Position numbers and translations under genes: made by a program | Notes under the pieces: model-generated | What the model was told of the DNA's origin: nothing | Database searches by the model: none | What the model saw: the letters and a program-made list of their open reading frames with translations, nothing else | Part shown: positions 1 to 8,854 of the stretch, piece by piece | Numbering within the stretch: the first letter of the stretch is position 1 | Layout: each line of letters begins with the position of its first letter | Assembly (NCBI RefSeq): GCF_002855575.1 | Contig: NZ_PKRQ01000001.1 | Location: 682,001 to 746,000 of the forward strand | Direction of reading: 5' to 3' | Origin: Tabrizicola sp. TH137 | GTDB lineage: Bacteria > Pseudomonadota > Alphaproteobacteria > Rhodobacterales > Rhodobacteraceae | Length of the DNA stretch: 64,000 nucleotides

Positions 1-137
1 CACCCTGCGGCGCTGTCTTTTCGTCGAACCCGAACATCGCATTCCTCATGCAGCATGTCTTTGCGCCCTATATGCGCGCGAGGGCGGCAAAGGCCAAGGG
101 GGCAAAGCGGCTTTACCTGCCCGCGCGCAGGCCCTAG
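1..137 (+). CDS. 3' end of an unidentified gene (partial)
   Basis: A reading frame enters from the left edge at base 3 and runs 44 codons to a TAG at 135-137. The visible C-terminus is basic and ends LYLPARRP; no known domain can be recognised from so short a tail. It lies in the same direction as the esterase and rfb genes that follow, with about 30 bases to the next start. Frame continuity and position support it as a real gene end, but the function is unknown. Confidence 0.5.
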   Translation, partial: PCGAVFSSNPNIAFLMQHVFAPYMRARAAKAKGAKRLYLPARRP

Positions 138-168
138 CCTCCGCCCCAAGGCAGCGCAAGGATGACAC

Positions 169-807
169 ATGCCCGTTCTTCTGACCTTCGGCGACAGCAA
201 CACCCATGGCACGCCCCCGATCATCGACCGGGCCGAATACCGCCGCTTTCCCAAGGGCATACGCTGGCCGACCATCACCCATGCCGCGCTTGGCCCCGCA
301 TGGGAACTGGTGGAGGAAGGGCTTCCGGGGCGCACCGCGCAGTTCGATGATCCGGTGATGGGCGATTACATGAACGCCCGGCCTGCGCTGCGCATGGCCC
401 TGCAATCGCACGGTCCCATCGACGTTATGACCCTGATGCTGGGCACCAATGACGTGAAGACGCGCTTTGCCACCACGCCCGAACAAGTGACGGCGGGGGT
501 GGCCGGGCTGCTGGACGTGGCGCTTTCGCTTGACTACCAGGCGCGGCATGGGGGGTTCCGCATCCTTCTGATCTGCCCGCCGCCGGTGGTGGAAACCGGC
601 CCGATCAAGACGGAATTCTGGGGAGGTGCCGCCCGGTCCCGCGCCTTGGCCCCGCTCTACCAAGCCCTTGCCGCATCGCGCGGGATCGGTTTTCTCGATG
701 CCGGGCAGGTGATCGAGGTCAGCCCCATCGACGGCGTCCATTTCGACGAGGCCGCCCATGCGGCCTTGGGGCAAGCCGTGGCCGAGGCGGTTGAGAAACT
801 GATCTGA
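169..807 (+). CDS. SGNH/GDSL-family esterase (arylesterase-like)
   Basis: This 212-residue protein is a small serine hydrolase of the SGNH family. Block I is GDSNTHG with the nucleophile Ser10, a GLPGRT segment near residue 51 supplies the block II glycine, block III is LGTND with Asn94, and block V is DGVHF with Asp188 and His191, so the full catalytic set is present. There is no signal peptide, which suggests a cytoplasmic or TAP-like esterase. The start is preceded by AAGGA about 8 bases upstream. The natural substrate cannot be read from sequence; deacetylation of sugars or small aryl esters is typical. It sits 40 bases ahead of rfbC and may be transcribed with the rhamnose genes. Confidence 0.85.
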   Translation: MPVLLTFGDSNTHGTPPIIDRAEYRRFPKGIRWPTITHAALGPAWELVEEGLPGRTAQFDDPVMGDYMNARPALRMALQSHGPIDVMTLMLGTNDVKTRFATTPEQVTAGVAGLLDVALSLDYQARHGGFRILLICPPPVVETGPIKTEFWGGAARSRALAPLYQALAASRGIGFLDAGQVIEVSPIDGVHFDEAAHAALGQAVAEAVEKLI

Positions 808-847
808 CGGCTTTACCCCGTGCGGCAGGTGTGAGACGAGTTTTCCC

Positions 848-1408
848 ATGCAGATAGAACCGACAGCCCTCCCCGATGTGGTGATCCTGACGCCCCAGCG
901 CTTTGGCGATGCGCGCGGCTGGTTCACCGAGACCTGGAATGCCGAACGGCTGCGTGCTGCAGGGCATGATTTGGCCTTCGTGCAGGACAACCACTCCTTC
1001 TCGGCGCAGAAGGGCACGTTGCGCGGGCTGCATTACCAGTCACCCCCCCGGGCGCAGGACAAGCTTGTTCGCTGTTCGCGCGGAGCGATCCTTGATGTGG
1101 CGGTGGATGCCCGACGCGGCTCTCCCGCCTATGGCCACTGGGTCGCCGTCGAACTGACTGCCGAGAATGGACGGCAACTTCTTGTTCCCAAGGGGTTTCT
1201 GCACGGTTTCGTGACCCTGACGCCGGATTGCGAGGTGCAATACAAATGCACCGACGTCTATTCCCCCGCCCATGACGGTGCCGTGCGTTGGGATTCCGTC
1301 GGCATCGACTGGGGCCTGTCGGGTGACCCGGTCCTGTCGGCAAAGGATATCGCAGCCCCCGCCTTCGCCGATTGGCAAAGCCCGTTCACCTATGGAGAGA
1401 CGGCATGA
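848..1408 (+). CDS. rfbC: dTDP-4-dehydrorhamnose 3,5-epimerase
   Basis: RfbC (RmlC) epimerises dTDP-4-keto-6-deoxyglucose at C3 and C5 in dTDP-L-rhamnose synthesis. The 186-residue length is standard for this cupin-fold enzyme. Typical motifs are visible: FVQDNHSFS, the catalytic-His segment [17 protein letters not shown], and the Tyr-containing YKCTDVYSP. It is the first gene of an rfbC-B-D-A set and its TGA overlaps the rfbB ATG, which indicates translational coupling. It acts in the cytoplasm, feeding rhamnose to LPS or exopolysaccharide. Confidence 0.95.
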   Translation: MQIEPTALPDVVILTPQRFGDARGWFTETWNAERLRAAGHDLAFVQDNHSFSAQKGTLRGLHYQSPPRAQDKLVRCSRGAILDVAVDARRGSPAYGHWVAVELTAENGRQLLVPKGFLHGFVTLTPDCEVQYKCTDVYSPAHDGAVRWDSVGIDWGLSGDPVLSAKDIAAPAFADWQSPFTYGETA

Positions 1409-2445
1409 AACTCCTGATCACGGGCGGCGCGGGCTTCATCGGCTCTGCCGTCGTCCGGCTTGCGATCGCGCAGGGGCATTCGGTGGTGAATGTCGATGCC
1501 CTGACCTATGCTGCCTGCCTTGAAAACGTGGCTGCGGTCGGCAATTCCCCCCGCTATGTCTTTGAAAAGGCGGATATCCGCGACCGCGCTGCGATGGACC
1601 GCATCCTTGCCGTGCATGATCCCGACGCCGTGATGCATCTGGCTGCCGAAAGCCATGTGGACCGGTCGATCGACGGCCCCGGCACCTTCATCGAAACCAA
1701 TATCACCGGCACCTTCACCCTGCTGGAGGCCGCCCGCGCCCATTGGATGGGCAAGGGACGGCCGGATGGCTTCCGCTTCCACCATATCTCCACCGATGAG
1801 GTCTTCGGTTCCCTCGGCCCGACGGGCAAGTTCACCGAAGACACGCCCTATGATCCGCGCAGCCCTTATTCGGCCTCCAAGGCCGCGTCCGACCATCTGG
1901 TCCGCGCCTGGCACGAAACCTATGGGCTGCCCGTCGTCCTGACGAATTGCTCCAACAATTACGGCCCCTTCCACTTTCCCGAAAAGCTGATCCCTGTCGT
2001 GATCCTGAACGCGATGGCGGGAAAGGCGATTCCCGTCTATGGCAAGGGCGAGAACGTGCGCGACTGGCTGTTCGTGGAAGACCATGCCGACGCCCTTCTG
2101 ACCGTGCTGACGAAGGGGCGTCCCGGCCGCAGCTACAATATCGGGGGCGAGAACGAAGCGCGGAACATCGACCTTGTCCGCACGATCTGCCGCCTGATGG
2201 ACGAAATGCACCCGCAGGGCGCGCCGCATGACCGGCTGATTACCTTCGTGGCTGATCGGCCAGGCCATGATCTGCGCTATGCCATCGACCCGTCGCGGAT
2301 GCGCGAGGAACTGGGCTGGCGCCCATCGGTCACACTCGAGGAAGGGCTGCGCCGCACCGTCCGCTGGTATCTGGAGAACGAAGCATGGTGGCGCCCGCTG
2401 CTGGCCCGTCAGGGCGTGGGCGAACGGCTGGGGGTCAAGGCGTGA
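1405..2445 (+). CDS. rfbB: dTDP-glucose 4,6-dehydratase
   Basis: RfbB (RmlB) converts dTDP-glucose to dTDP-4-keto-6-deoxyglucose using bound NAD+. The 346-residue protein is an extended SDR: Rossmann GGAGFIG at residues 7-13, the signature catalytic THR-ASP-GLU as TDE at 130-132, and the YxxxK pair Tyr155/Lys159. I chose the ATG at 1405 rather than the in-frame ATG at 1372 because it overlaps the rfbC stop (ATGA), has GGAGAGA just upstream, and starts directly at the conserved [10 protein letters not shown]. Confidence 0.95.
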   Translation: MKLLITGGAGFIGSAVVRLAIAQGHSVVNVDALTYAACLENVAAVGNSPRYVFEKADIRDRAAMDRILAVHDPDAVMHLAAESHVDRSIDGPGTFIETNITGTFTLLEAARAHWMGKGRPDGFRFHHISTDEVFGSLGPTGKFTEDTPYDPRSPYSASKAASDHLVRAWHETYGLPVVLTNCSNNYGPFHFPEKLIPVVILNAMAGKAIPVYGKGENVRDWLFVEDHADALLTVLTKGRPGRSYNIGGENEARNIDLVRTICRLMDEMHPQGAPHDRLITFVADRPGHDLRYAIDPSRMREELGWRPSVTLEEGLRRTVRWYLENEAWWRPLLARQGVGERLGVKA

Positions 2446-3296
2446 AGCTGCTGGTCTTCGGCCAGACCGGTCAGGTGGCGCGGGAACTGGCCCGGCGCTG
2501 TCCGGAAGGAATCTTCCCCGTGTTTCTTGGGCGAAACGAGGCCGATCTTGCCGATCCCGACTCTTGTGCCAAAGCGATTGCGGGCCATGACTGCGACGCG
2601 GTGATCAATGCCGCGGCCTGGACAGCGGTTGACCGCGCCGAGGCAGAGGAGGCCGCGGCGACTGTGGTGAATGGCGCAAGCCCGGGCGCGATGGCGGGGG
2701 CCTGTGCCGCAAGGGGCATCCCCCTTCTGCATGTCTCGACAGATTATGTCTTTGACGGGAAGGGCAGCGCGCCCTTTGCCCCCGACCACCCCACTGCGCC
2801 GCTCAATGCCTATGGCCGGTCCAAACTGGCAGGTGAGCAGGCAATCCGTGCCAGCGATGCGCGCCATGTGATCCTGCGGACAAGCTGGGTCGTTTCCGCC
2901 CATGGGCAGAATTTCGTCAAGACGATGCTCCGCCTCGGGACCGAACGCCCGTCCTTGAACGTGGTGGCCGACCAGATCGGTGGGCCGACGCCCGCTGCCG
3001 CCATTGCCGATGCACTTTTCGTGGCGGCAACGGCACTTCGCGACGGTGCCTTGGGCGGGACCTACCATTTCGCGGGAACGCCGGATGCAAGCTGGGCCGA
3101 TTTTGCCCGCGCCATCATGGCCGCAGCCGATCTGCCCTGCACAATTGCCGACATTCCCTCTTCCGCCTATCCGACCCCTGCCGCGCGCCCGATGAATTCG
3201 CGGCTGGACTGTTCCACCTTGACCCGCGACTTCGGCATCGCCCGCCCCGACTGGCGCGCAGGCCTTGCCGACATCCTGAAGGAGCTGCGCCTATGA
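2442..3296 (+). CDS. rfbD: dTDP-4-dehydrorhamnose reductase
   Basis: RfbD (RmlD) performs the final NAD(P)H reduction giving dTDP-L-rhamnose. The 284-residue protein begins [13 protein letters not shown], with the nucleotide-binding glycine motif at residues 7-13, STDYVFDG at 99-106 and the catalytic Tyr124/Lys128 of YGRSK. The chosen start is a GTG whose last bases overlap the rfbB TGA (GTGA). A longer in-frame reading from 2385 would add a non-conserved leader inside rfbB. Confidence 0.94.
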   Translation: MKLLVFGQTGQVARELARRCPEGIFPVFLGRNEADLADPDSCAKAIAGHDCDAVINAAAWTAVDRAEAEEAAATVVNGASPGAMAGACAARGIPLLHVSTDYVFDGKGSAPFAPDHPTAPLNAYGRSKLAGEQAIRASDARHVILRTSWVVSAHGQNFVKTMLRLGTERPSLNVVADQIGGPTPAAAIADALFVAATALRDGALGGTYHFAGTPDASWADFARAIMAAADLPCTIADIPSSAYPTPAARPMNSRLDCSTLTRDFGIARPDWRAGLADILKELRL

Positions 3297-4168
3297 CCGG
3301 ACGCAAGGGCATCATCCTCGCCGGTGGCTCCGGCACCCGGCTCTGGCCCATCACCATGGGCGTGTCAAAGCAGCTTCTGCCGCTTTATGACAAGCCGATG
3401 ATCTATTACCCGCTTTCGGTGCTGATGCTGGGCGGCATCCGCGAAATCGCGATCATCACGACGCCAGAGGATCAGGCGCAATTCCAAAGGCTTATGGGGG
3501 ATGGCAGCCAATGGGGCCTGTCCTTCACCTGGATCGTGCAACCCTCGCCCGATGGCCTTGCACAGGCCTATCTTCTGGCGCGGGATTTCCTGAACGGCGC
3601 GCCTTCGGCGATGGTGCTGGGCGACAACATCTTTTTCGGCCATGGCCTGCCGGAGACGCTTGCGTCTGCGGATGCGCAGGACGTCGGAGGGACAGTCTTT
3701 GGCTATCGGGTCGCCGATCCGGAACGCTATGGCGTGGTGGATTTCGCCCCGGATGGCACGGTCCGCAGCATCCAGGAAAAGCCGGAAAAGCCGCCGTCGA
3801 ACTATGCGGTGACGGGGCTCTACTATCTGGATGGCCGCGCGCCGGACCTTGCCGAAAGCATCCGCCCCTCGCCCCGTGGCGAACTGGAAATCGTTGATCT
3901 GCTTGAGAAATATCGCGCGGAGGGGACGCTGAAGGTCGAACGGATGGGGCGCGGCTATGCCTGGCTGGATACCGGGACCCATGGGTCGCTTCTCGATGCG
4001 GGGAACTTCGTGCGCACCCTGACCGATCGGCAGGGCCTGCAAGTGGGCAGCCCGGACGAGATTGCGTGGCGGTCCGGCTTCATCAGCCGCGACGACCTGC
4101 TGAAACGCGCCGAAACCTTCCGCAAGAACGACTATGGCCGCTATCTTCTTGGAATCGCGTCGGAATGA
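3293..4168 (+). CDS. rfbA: glucose-1-phosphate thymidylyltransferase
   Basis: RfbA (RmlA) makes dTDP-glucose from glucose-1-phosphate and dTTP, the entry step of the pathway. The nucleotidyltransferase motif GGSGTRLWP lies at residues 11-19, followed by KQLLPLYDKPM and the metal-site region LGDNIFFG; EKPEKPPSNYAVTGLY is the typical sugar-binding stretch. At 291 residues it is full length. Its ATG overlaps the rfbD stop, completing a tightly coupled C-B-D-A operon. Glycosyltransferases that would use the rhamnose are not in this window. Confidence 0.96.
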   Translation: MTGRKGIILAGGSGTRLWPITMGVSKQLLPLYDKPMIYYPLSVLMLGGIREIAIITTPEDQAQFQRLMGDGSQWGLSFTWIVQPSPDGLAQAYLLARDFLNGAPSAMVLGDNIFFGHGLPETLASADAQDVGGTVFGYRVADPERYGVVDFAPDGTVRSIQEKPEKPPSNYAVTGLYYLDGRAPDLAESIRPSPRGELEIVDLLEKYRAEGTLKVERMGRGYAWLDTGTHGSLLDAGNFVRTLTDRQGLQVGSPDEIAWRSGFISRDDLLKRAETFRKNDYGRYLLGIASE

Positions 4169-4275
4169 TGGATGCAAAAAACAGGATGATTTCCGGCTGA
4201 CCTGCGTTACCCTGTCGCAGACGGGCCGATGACTCACCCCATTCGGCCCCCCCTTTGGGAGGAGGGAAGACTGGG

Positions 4276-4467
4276 ATGAACAAGCTTATCGCCTTGATTT
4301 GCGTGATTTCTTGGTCGGGTTTCTGGGCCTTCGGCTATCTTGCGCTTTCCGCCGAGATCAAGGACCAGACCCAGATGGTGACCGCCGGTTTTCTGGCCTT
4401 TGCCGGGTTTCTTACCGGTATGTTCACCTATATCCGGCTGTCGCGCGACACAGCGACAAACGGCTGA
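4276..4467 (+). CDS. small two-helix membrane protein, unknown function
   Basis: A 63-residue protein with two hydrophobic helices (about residues 3-23 and 34-54) joined by a short polar loop, SAEIKDQTQ. The start is the second ATG of the frame: it has a strong GGAGGGAAG ribosome site about 8 bases upstream and opens directly into the first helix. The C-terminus is short and polar. It lies about 100 bases after rfbA in the same direction but has its own good ribosome site. No domain is recognised. Confidence 0.6.
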   Translation: MNKLIALICVISWSGFWAFGYLALSAEIKDQTQMVTAGFLAFAGFLTGMFTYIRLSRDTATNG

Positions 4468-4734
4468 AATCACGCGTTAATCCGTTCGAACCGGCGAAAA
4501 CGGCCGTGCCGTATCCTGTGCCGCGAACTGTGCAGCAAACTGTGGCCACGCGGCGCACGGTCGCAACGCATTAACCTTAACGCCCCCTTCATCTTGGCGG
4601 GAAATACTCTCAAGGGGTGAATGGCCGCGCGGCACGCGCGGACAGAGGGGACGGAACGTCCCCTGAACGCGGAGCCGCAGCGCGTCAGCGCGGAGGCGAC
4701 AGGAAAGGAATGCGGCGCAGCCGCGCCGATGGGT
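4468..4734. other. intergenic region between convergent genes, rich in inverted repeats
   Basis: No gene is supported here. The stretch holds the ATCTTGG...AAATACTC dispersed element and several short GC palindromes, including GGGGACG-GAA-CGTCCCC at 4647-4663. It separates the plus-strand small membrane gene from the minus-strand formate dehydrogenase operon and is the natural place for transcription of both to end. Confidence 0.5.
4591..4663 (+). repeat. dispersed intergenic element, copy A (ATCTTGG-AAATACTC type)
   Basis: The 19-base head ATCTTGGCGGGAAATACTC at 4591-4609 matches the head of a second copy at 57112-57129 with few changes, and each is followed within about 40 bases by a GC hairpin (here GGGGACG/CGTCCCC). 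I recall similar heads downstream of many Rhodobacterales genes. The hairpin without a long T-run suggests an mRNA-end stabiliser or a weak terminator. Confidence 0.55.
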
Positions 4735-4971
4735 TCACGCGGTTTCGGGGACCGGGCGCTTGATCTTTGCCGATGCCGCCAGCACCAGCGGGCGCAGACC
4801 GGCGCCGCCTGCATCCACCACCTCGAAGAAGTGCCGCCGCATCCGGGGTTCCCAGAAATCGTTGATATGGGCGGCGATGCCGGCCACGCCTTCGGCCTCG
4901 GGCTTCGATTCGAAGAATTTCGAAATCTGGTTGGCCATGTAGATCAGCTTTTCATGCGCATCAGCGGACAT
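4735..4971 (-). CDS. fdsD: formate dehydrogenase subunit delta
   Basis: This 78-residue protein matches the FdsD family found at the end of fds operons, with MANQISKFFES near the start and the hallmark segment IAAHINDFWEPRMR in the middle. FdsD is needed to obtain active soluble NAD+-dependent formate dehydrogenase and is thought to help cofactor insertion or assembly. Its start overlaps the fdhD end by 11 bases, making it the last gene of the operon. Confidence 0.9.
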   Translation of the reverse strand: MSADAHEKLIYMANQISKFFESKPEAEGVAGIAAHINDFWEPRMRRHFFEVVDAGGAGLRPLVLAASAKIKRPVPETA

Positions 4972-5761
4972 GGGCAGTCTCCGTCAATCTGTCGGAATGG
5001 GTGAAGACCTCGAACCGGTCCGACCGGGCGAGGGCGATCAGCGTCAGACCCGCCTCTTCGGCAAGGTCCACGGCATGGGCGGTGGGGGCGGAAACGGCGA
5101 TCAGGATCGGCGCGCCCAGGGCGCAGACCTTCTGCACCATGTCGATGGAAACGCGGCTGGTCAGAACCACCGCGCCCGCGCCATAGCCCGCCCGGATCAC
5201 ATGGCCTGCCAGCTTGTCGAGCGCGTTGTGCCGCCCCACATCCTCGCGCGCCGCGACCATGCCATCCGCCGTCCAGAAGGCGGCGCAATGGGCGGCGCGG
5301 GTATAGTCATGCAGCGGTTGCCGATCCGTCAGCGAAGCCACCGCCCGCATCACCTGTGCCGGAGACAGGCGAAAGGCCGAGGGCGCGATCTGCGCCACGG
5401 GCCGCATCGCCTGTTCGATCGAGTCGATCCCGCAGAGGCCGCAGCCCACCGGCCCCGCCATCGTGCGGCGGCGGGCGGCGAGGCGCTTTTCGGCATCCTC
5501 CTTCAGCCAGACCTGCACATCGACCCCTTCGCCCGCAGGAACGATATCAACGCTATCAATCTGGTCGGGTGTGGCGATGCCTTCGGTCAGGGCGAAGCCA
5601 TAGGCGAAATCGGTCAGGTCGGCAGGGGTGGCCATCATCACCGCCTGCGTGGACCCGTTGAAGGAGAGCGCGACCGCCACCTCTTCGGGCAGGGGGCGCG
5701 ACCCCTGCTCGATGCCGCCCGAACCAAAGCTCAGGCGGGGAAGGCGGCGGGCGGTCTCCAT
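4961..5761 (-). CDS. fdhD: formate dehydrogenase sulfurtransferase FdhD (FdsC-like)
   Basis: FdhD passes sulfur from a cysteine desulfurase to the bis-MGD molybdenum cofactor, which activates formate dehydrogenase. In this 266-residue protein the sulfur-carrying cysteines appear as GCGLCG (Cys107 and Cys110). The start is the ATG that overlaps the fdsA stop (ATGA); an upstream in-frame ATG at 5821 would lie inside fdsA and adds an unconserved leader. In R. capsulatus the equivalent gene is called fdsC and sits in the same place, after fdsA. Confidence 0.92.
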   Translation of the reverse strand: METARRLPRLSFGSGGIEQGSRPLPEEVAVALSFNGSTQAVMMATPADLTDFAYGFALTEGIATPDQIDSVDIVPAGEGVDVQVWLKEDAEKRLAARRRTMAGPVGCGLCGIDSIEQAMRPVAQIAPSAFRLSPAQVMRAVASLTDRQPLHDYTRAAHCAAFWTADGMVAAREDVGRHNALDKLAGHVIRAGYGAGAVVLTSRVSIDMVQKVCALGAPILIAVSAPTAHAVDLAEEAGLTLIALARSDRFEVFTHSDRLTETAHVR

Positions 5762-8637
5762 CACTCGGCCGCCAGGATGCGGCGCGAGGCTTCGGCCTGT
5801 GCGGCGTATTCCTCTTGCCATTCGGTCGGCCCGTTGGACGGGCTGACCTGCACCGCCGTCACCTTGTATTCCGGGCAGTTGGTCGCCCAGTCCGAGAAGT
5901 CGGTGGTGATGACATTGGCCTGGGTCGTCGGGTGGTGGAAGGTCGTGTAGACCACACCGGGCGAGACGCGATCCGTGATCTTGGCCCGCAGCGAGGTTTC
6001 GCCAGAGCGCGAGGAGAGTTTCACGAATTGCCCATCGCGCACGCCGCGCAGTTCGGCGTCGTGGGGGTGGATTTCAAGAACGTCTTCGGCATGCCAGACG
6101 ACATTTTCCGTCCGCCGCGTCTGCGCGCCAACGTTGTATTGCGAGAGAATGCGCCCCGTGGTGAGCAGCAGCGGGAAGCGCGGGCCGGTCTTTTCATCCG
6201 TCGCCACATATTCGGTGACGATGAACTTGCCCTTGCCGCGCACGAAGCCGTCGATATGCATCAGCGGCGTGCCTTCGGGGGCCTTTTCGTTGCAGGGCCA
6301 TTGCACCGACCCCAGTTCCTCCAGCCGCTCATAGCTGACGCCCGCGAAGGAGGGGGTCAGCATGGCGATTTCGTCCATGATCTGGGACGGGTGGGTATAG
6401 TGCCAGTCGGCGCCCATCGCCTGTGCGAAAAGCTGCGTCACTTCCCAATCGGCATAGCCCTGACGGGGGGCCATCACCTTGCGCACGCGGTTGATGCGGC
6501 GTTCGGCATTGGTGAAGGTCCCGTCCTTTTCCAGGAAGGAGGAGCCGGGGAAGAAGACATGGGCGTAGTTTGCGGTCTCATTGAGGAAGAGGTCGTGGAC
6601 GATGACGCAATCCATCGCCGCAAGGCCCGCCGCCACGTGTTTCGTGTCGGGGTCGGATTGCAGGATGTCTTCGCCCTGGCAGTAAAGGCCCTTGAAGGTG
6701 CCTTCCACCGCCGCATCCAGCATGTTGGGGATGCGCAGGCCGGGTTCATTGTCGATCTTCACACCCCAGAGGGATTCAAAGACTTCACGGACCTGATCGT
6801 TCTTCACATGCCTGTAGCCGGGCAGTTCATGCGGGAAGCTGCCCATGTCGCAGGAGCCTTGCACGTTGTTCTGCCCGCGCAGCGGGTTTACGCCCACGCC
6901 GGGACGGCCGATATTGCCGGTCAGCATGGCAAGGTTGGCGATGCCGATGACGGTGGTGGAGCCTTGGGAATGTTCCGTCACGCCGAGGCCGTAATAAATC
7001 GCCCCATTGCCGCCCTTGGCATAGAGCCGGGCCGCGGCGCGGAGTTCATCGGCCTTCACGCCCGTCAGGAATTGCGTCGCTTCGGGCGAATGGCGGGGGT
7101 CGGAGACGAATTCGGCATAGTCCTGGAATTCATCCCAGTCGCAGCGGTCACGGATGAAAGCCTCATCGAACAGGCCTTCGGTGACGATGACATGGGCGAT
7201 GGCCGTGACCACGGCGACGTTGGTGCCCGGGGTCAGGGGCAGGTGATGGGCGGCCTTGATATGGGCGGTATCGACAAGGTCGATGCGGCGCGGGTCGATC
7301 ACGATGAGCTTGGCGCCCTGACGCAGCCGTTTCTTCAGGCGGGAGGCGAAGACGGGATGGCCGTCGGTCGGGTTCGCGCCGATCAGGATGACGACATCGG
7401 TCTGTTCGACGGAGTCGAAATCCTGCGTGCCGGCCGAGGTGCCGAAGGTCTGGCCCAGACCATAGCCGGTGGGCGAATGGCAGACGCGGGCGCAAGTGTC
7501 GGTGTTGTTGTTCTGGAACACCGCGCGGGTCAGTTTCTGGACGAGATAGGCCTCTTCATTCGTGCAGCGCGACGAGGTGATGACGCCGACCGACTGCCGC
7601 CCGTGTTTCGCGATGATGCCCTTCATGCGGTTCGAGGCGAATTCCATCGCCTCGGGCCAGGAGACTTCTTTCCACGGGTCGTTGATCGAGTCGCGGATCA
7701 TGGGCGACAGGATGCGGTCCTTGTGGGAGGCATAGCCATAGGCGAAGCGGCCCTTGACGCAGGAATGGCCGCGATTGGCCTTGCCGTGCTTGTAGGGGGT
7801 CATGCGGACCAGTTCGTCGCCGCGCATTTCCGCCTTGAAGGAGCAGCCGACGCCGCAATAGGCGCAGGTGGTGATGACGGACCGGTCGGGGGTGCCGATG
7901 TCGATGACGGATTTCTCTTGCAGCGTGCCGGTCGGGCAGGCCTGCACGCAGGCCCCGCAGGAGACGCAGTCGGAGGTGAGCGCCGTGTCGGTCTTGGCGC
8001 CGAAGGAGACGCGGCTGTCGAAGCCGCGGCCTTCGATCGTCAGGGCGAAGGTGCCCTGGATTTCCTCACAGGCGCGGACGCAGCGGGAGCAGACGATGCA
8101 TTTCGCCGGGTCATAGGCGAAGTAGGGGTTGGATTCGTCCTTGGGCAGCCAGTTGGGGTTCTTTTCGCCCGACGTGTTGCGAACCTCGAAATGGTTTTCG
8201 CCCTTTTCATAGCGGACGTCGCGCAGGCCGACGGCCCCGGCCATGTCCTGCAATTCGCAATCGCCATTGGCGGCGCAGGTCAGGCAGTCGAGCGGGTGGT
8301 CGGAGATGTAAAGCTCCATCACGCCACGGCGGAGCTGTTTCAGCTTGGCGTTCTGGGTGTGGACCTTGATCCCCGGCGCGACGGGCGTGGTGCAGGAGGC
8401 GGGGGTGCCGTTGCGGCCTTCGATTTCCACGAGGCAGAGACGGCAGGAGCCGAAGGCGTCAAGCGAGTCGGTCGCGCAGAGTTTCGGGACGGAGATCCCG
8501 AGTTCGGCGGCGGCGCGCATGATGGAGGTGCCTTCGGGGACCGTGACGTCGAAGCCGTCGATGGTCAGGGTCACCATGGCCTTGGATTTCGCGGCGGGTG
8601 TGCCGAAATCGCGGTCGGGGATGATGAAGTCTTTCAT
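5761..8637 (-). CDS. fdsA: NAD+-dependent formate dehydrogenase, alpha (catalytic) subunit
   Basis: FdsA oxidises formate to CO2 at a molybdenum bis-MGD centre. The 958-residue protein shows, in order, a [2Fe-2S] ferredoxin domain (Cys54, 65, 68, 82), a NuoG-like His/Cys cluster (His114, Cys118, 121, 127), two four-cysteine [4Fe-4S] sites (Cys180-190 and 224-234), the cluster next to the cofactor (Cys258, 261, 265, 293) and the molybdopterin domain. The molybdenum ligand and acid/base residue are Cys386 and His387 in VCHSPTGYG, the same numbers reported for R. capsulatus FdsA, so it is a cysteine rather than selenocysteine enzyme. The start MKDFII lies 1 base after the previous gene. Confidence 0.96.
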   Translation of the reverse strand: MKDFIIPDRDFGTPAAKSKAMVTLTIDGFDVTVPEGTSIMRAAAELGISVPKLCATDSLDAFGSCRLCLVEIEGRNGTPASCTTPVAPGIKVHTQNAKLKQLRRGVMELYISDHPLDCLTCAANGDCELQDMAGAVGLRDVRYEKGENHFEVRNTSGEKNPNWLPKDESNPYFAYDPAKCIVCSRCVRACEEIQGTFALTIEGRGFDSRVSFGAKTDTALTSDCVSCGACVQACPTGTLQEKSVIDIGTPDRSVITTCAYCGVGCSFKAEMRGDELVRMTPYKHGKANRGHSCVKGRFAYGYASHKDRILSPMIRDSINDPWKEVSWPEAMEFASNRMKGIIAKHGRQSVGVITSSRCTNEEAYLVQKLTRAVFQNNNTDTCARVCHSPTGYGLGQTFGTSAGTQDFDSVEQTDVVILIGANPTDGHPVFASRLKKRLRQGAKLIVIDPRRIDLVDTAHIKAAHHLPLTPGTNVAVVTAIAHVIVTEGLFDEAFIRDRCDWDEFQDYAEFVSDPRHSPEATQFLTGVKADELRAAARLYAKGGNGAIYYGLGVTEHSQGSTTVIGIANLAMLTGNIGRPGVGVNPLRGQNNVQGSCDMGSFPHELPGYRHVKNDQVREVFESLWGVKIDNEPGLRIPNMLDAAVEGTFKGLYCQGEDILQSDPDTKHVAAGLAAMDCVIVHDLFLNETANYAHVFFPGSSFLEKDGTFTNAERRINRVRKVMAPRQGYADWEVTQLFAQAMGADWHYTHPSQIMDEIAMLTPSFAGVSYERLEELGSVQWPCNEKAPEGTPLMHIDGFVRGKGKFIVTEYVATDEKTGPRFPLLLTTGRILSQYNVGAQTRRTENVVWHAEDVLEIHPHDAELRGVRDGQFVKLSSRSGETSLRAKITDRVSPGVVYTTFHHPTTQANVITTDFSDWATNCPEYKVTAVQVSPSNGPTEWQEEYAAQAEASRRILAAE

Positions 8638-8638
8638 C

Positions 8639-8854
8639 TCAGGCACCCTTCTTCTTCTGGGCAAGCTGGTGGGCGACGATGGCATTGGCATGGCCGTGGC
8701 CCATCGCGTGGGTTTCCTTGAGGAAGGAAACGATCTGCATATGCGGGCGGTCCAGCATCGTGGCGATCTGGTCGAACCAGTGCTGCATCGGCTGGCCGTA
8801 TTTCGCCTCGATGGAGGGGAAGTAGGAGGCGGGTCCCTGCACCTTTTCGGTCAT
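8639..8854 (-). CDS. DUF4287 small protein inside the fds operon
   Basis: A 71-residue protein beginning MTEKVQGPASYFPSIEAKYG, matching the DUF4287 family (YFPSIE.KYG, then an HANA.V.H segment). It is embedded between fdsB and fdsA: its ATG overlaps the fdsB TGA and its stop is 1 base from the fdsA start. Such tight packing suggests a role tied to the dehydrogenase, perhaps assembly or redox protection, but this is inference from position. The C-terminus is lysine-rich (QKKKGA). Confidence 0.75.
   Translation of the reverse strand: MTEKVQGPASYFPSIEAKYGQPMQHWFDQIATMLDRPHMQIVSFLKETHAMGHGHANAIVAHQLAQKKKGA

Noticed and set aside
5815-8721. A 968-codon open frame on the plus strand opposite fdsA
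   Set aside because: It mirrors a high-GC gene and shows no family motif; the minus-strand protein has every cofactor ligand in place. It is a shadow frame.
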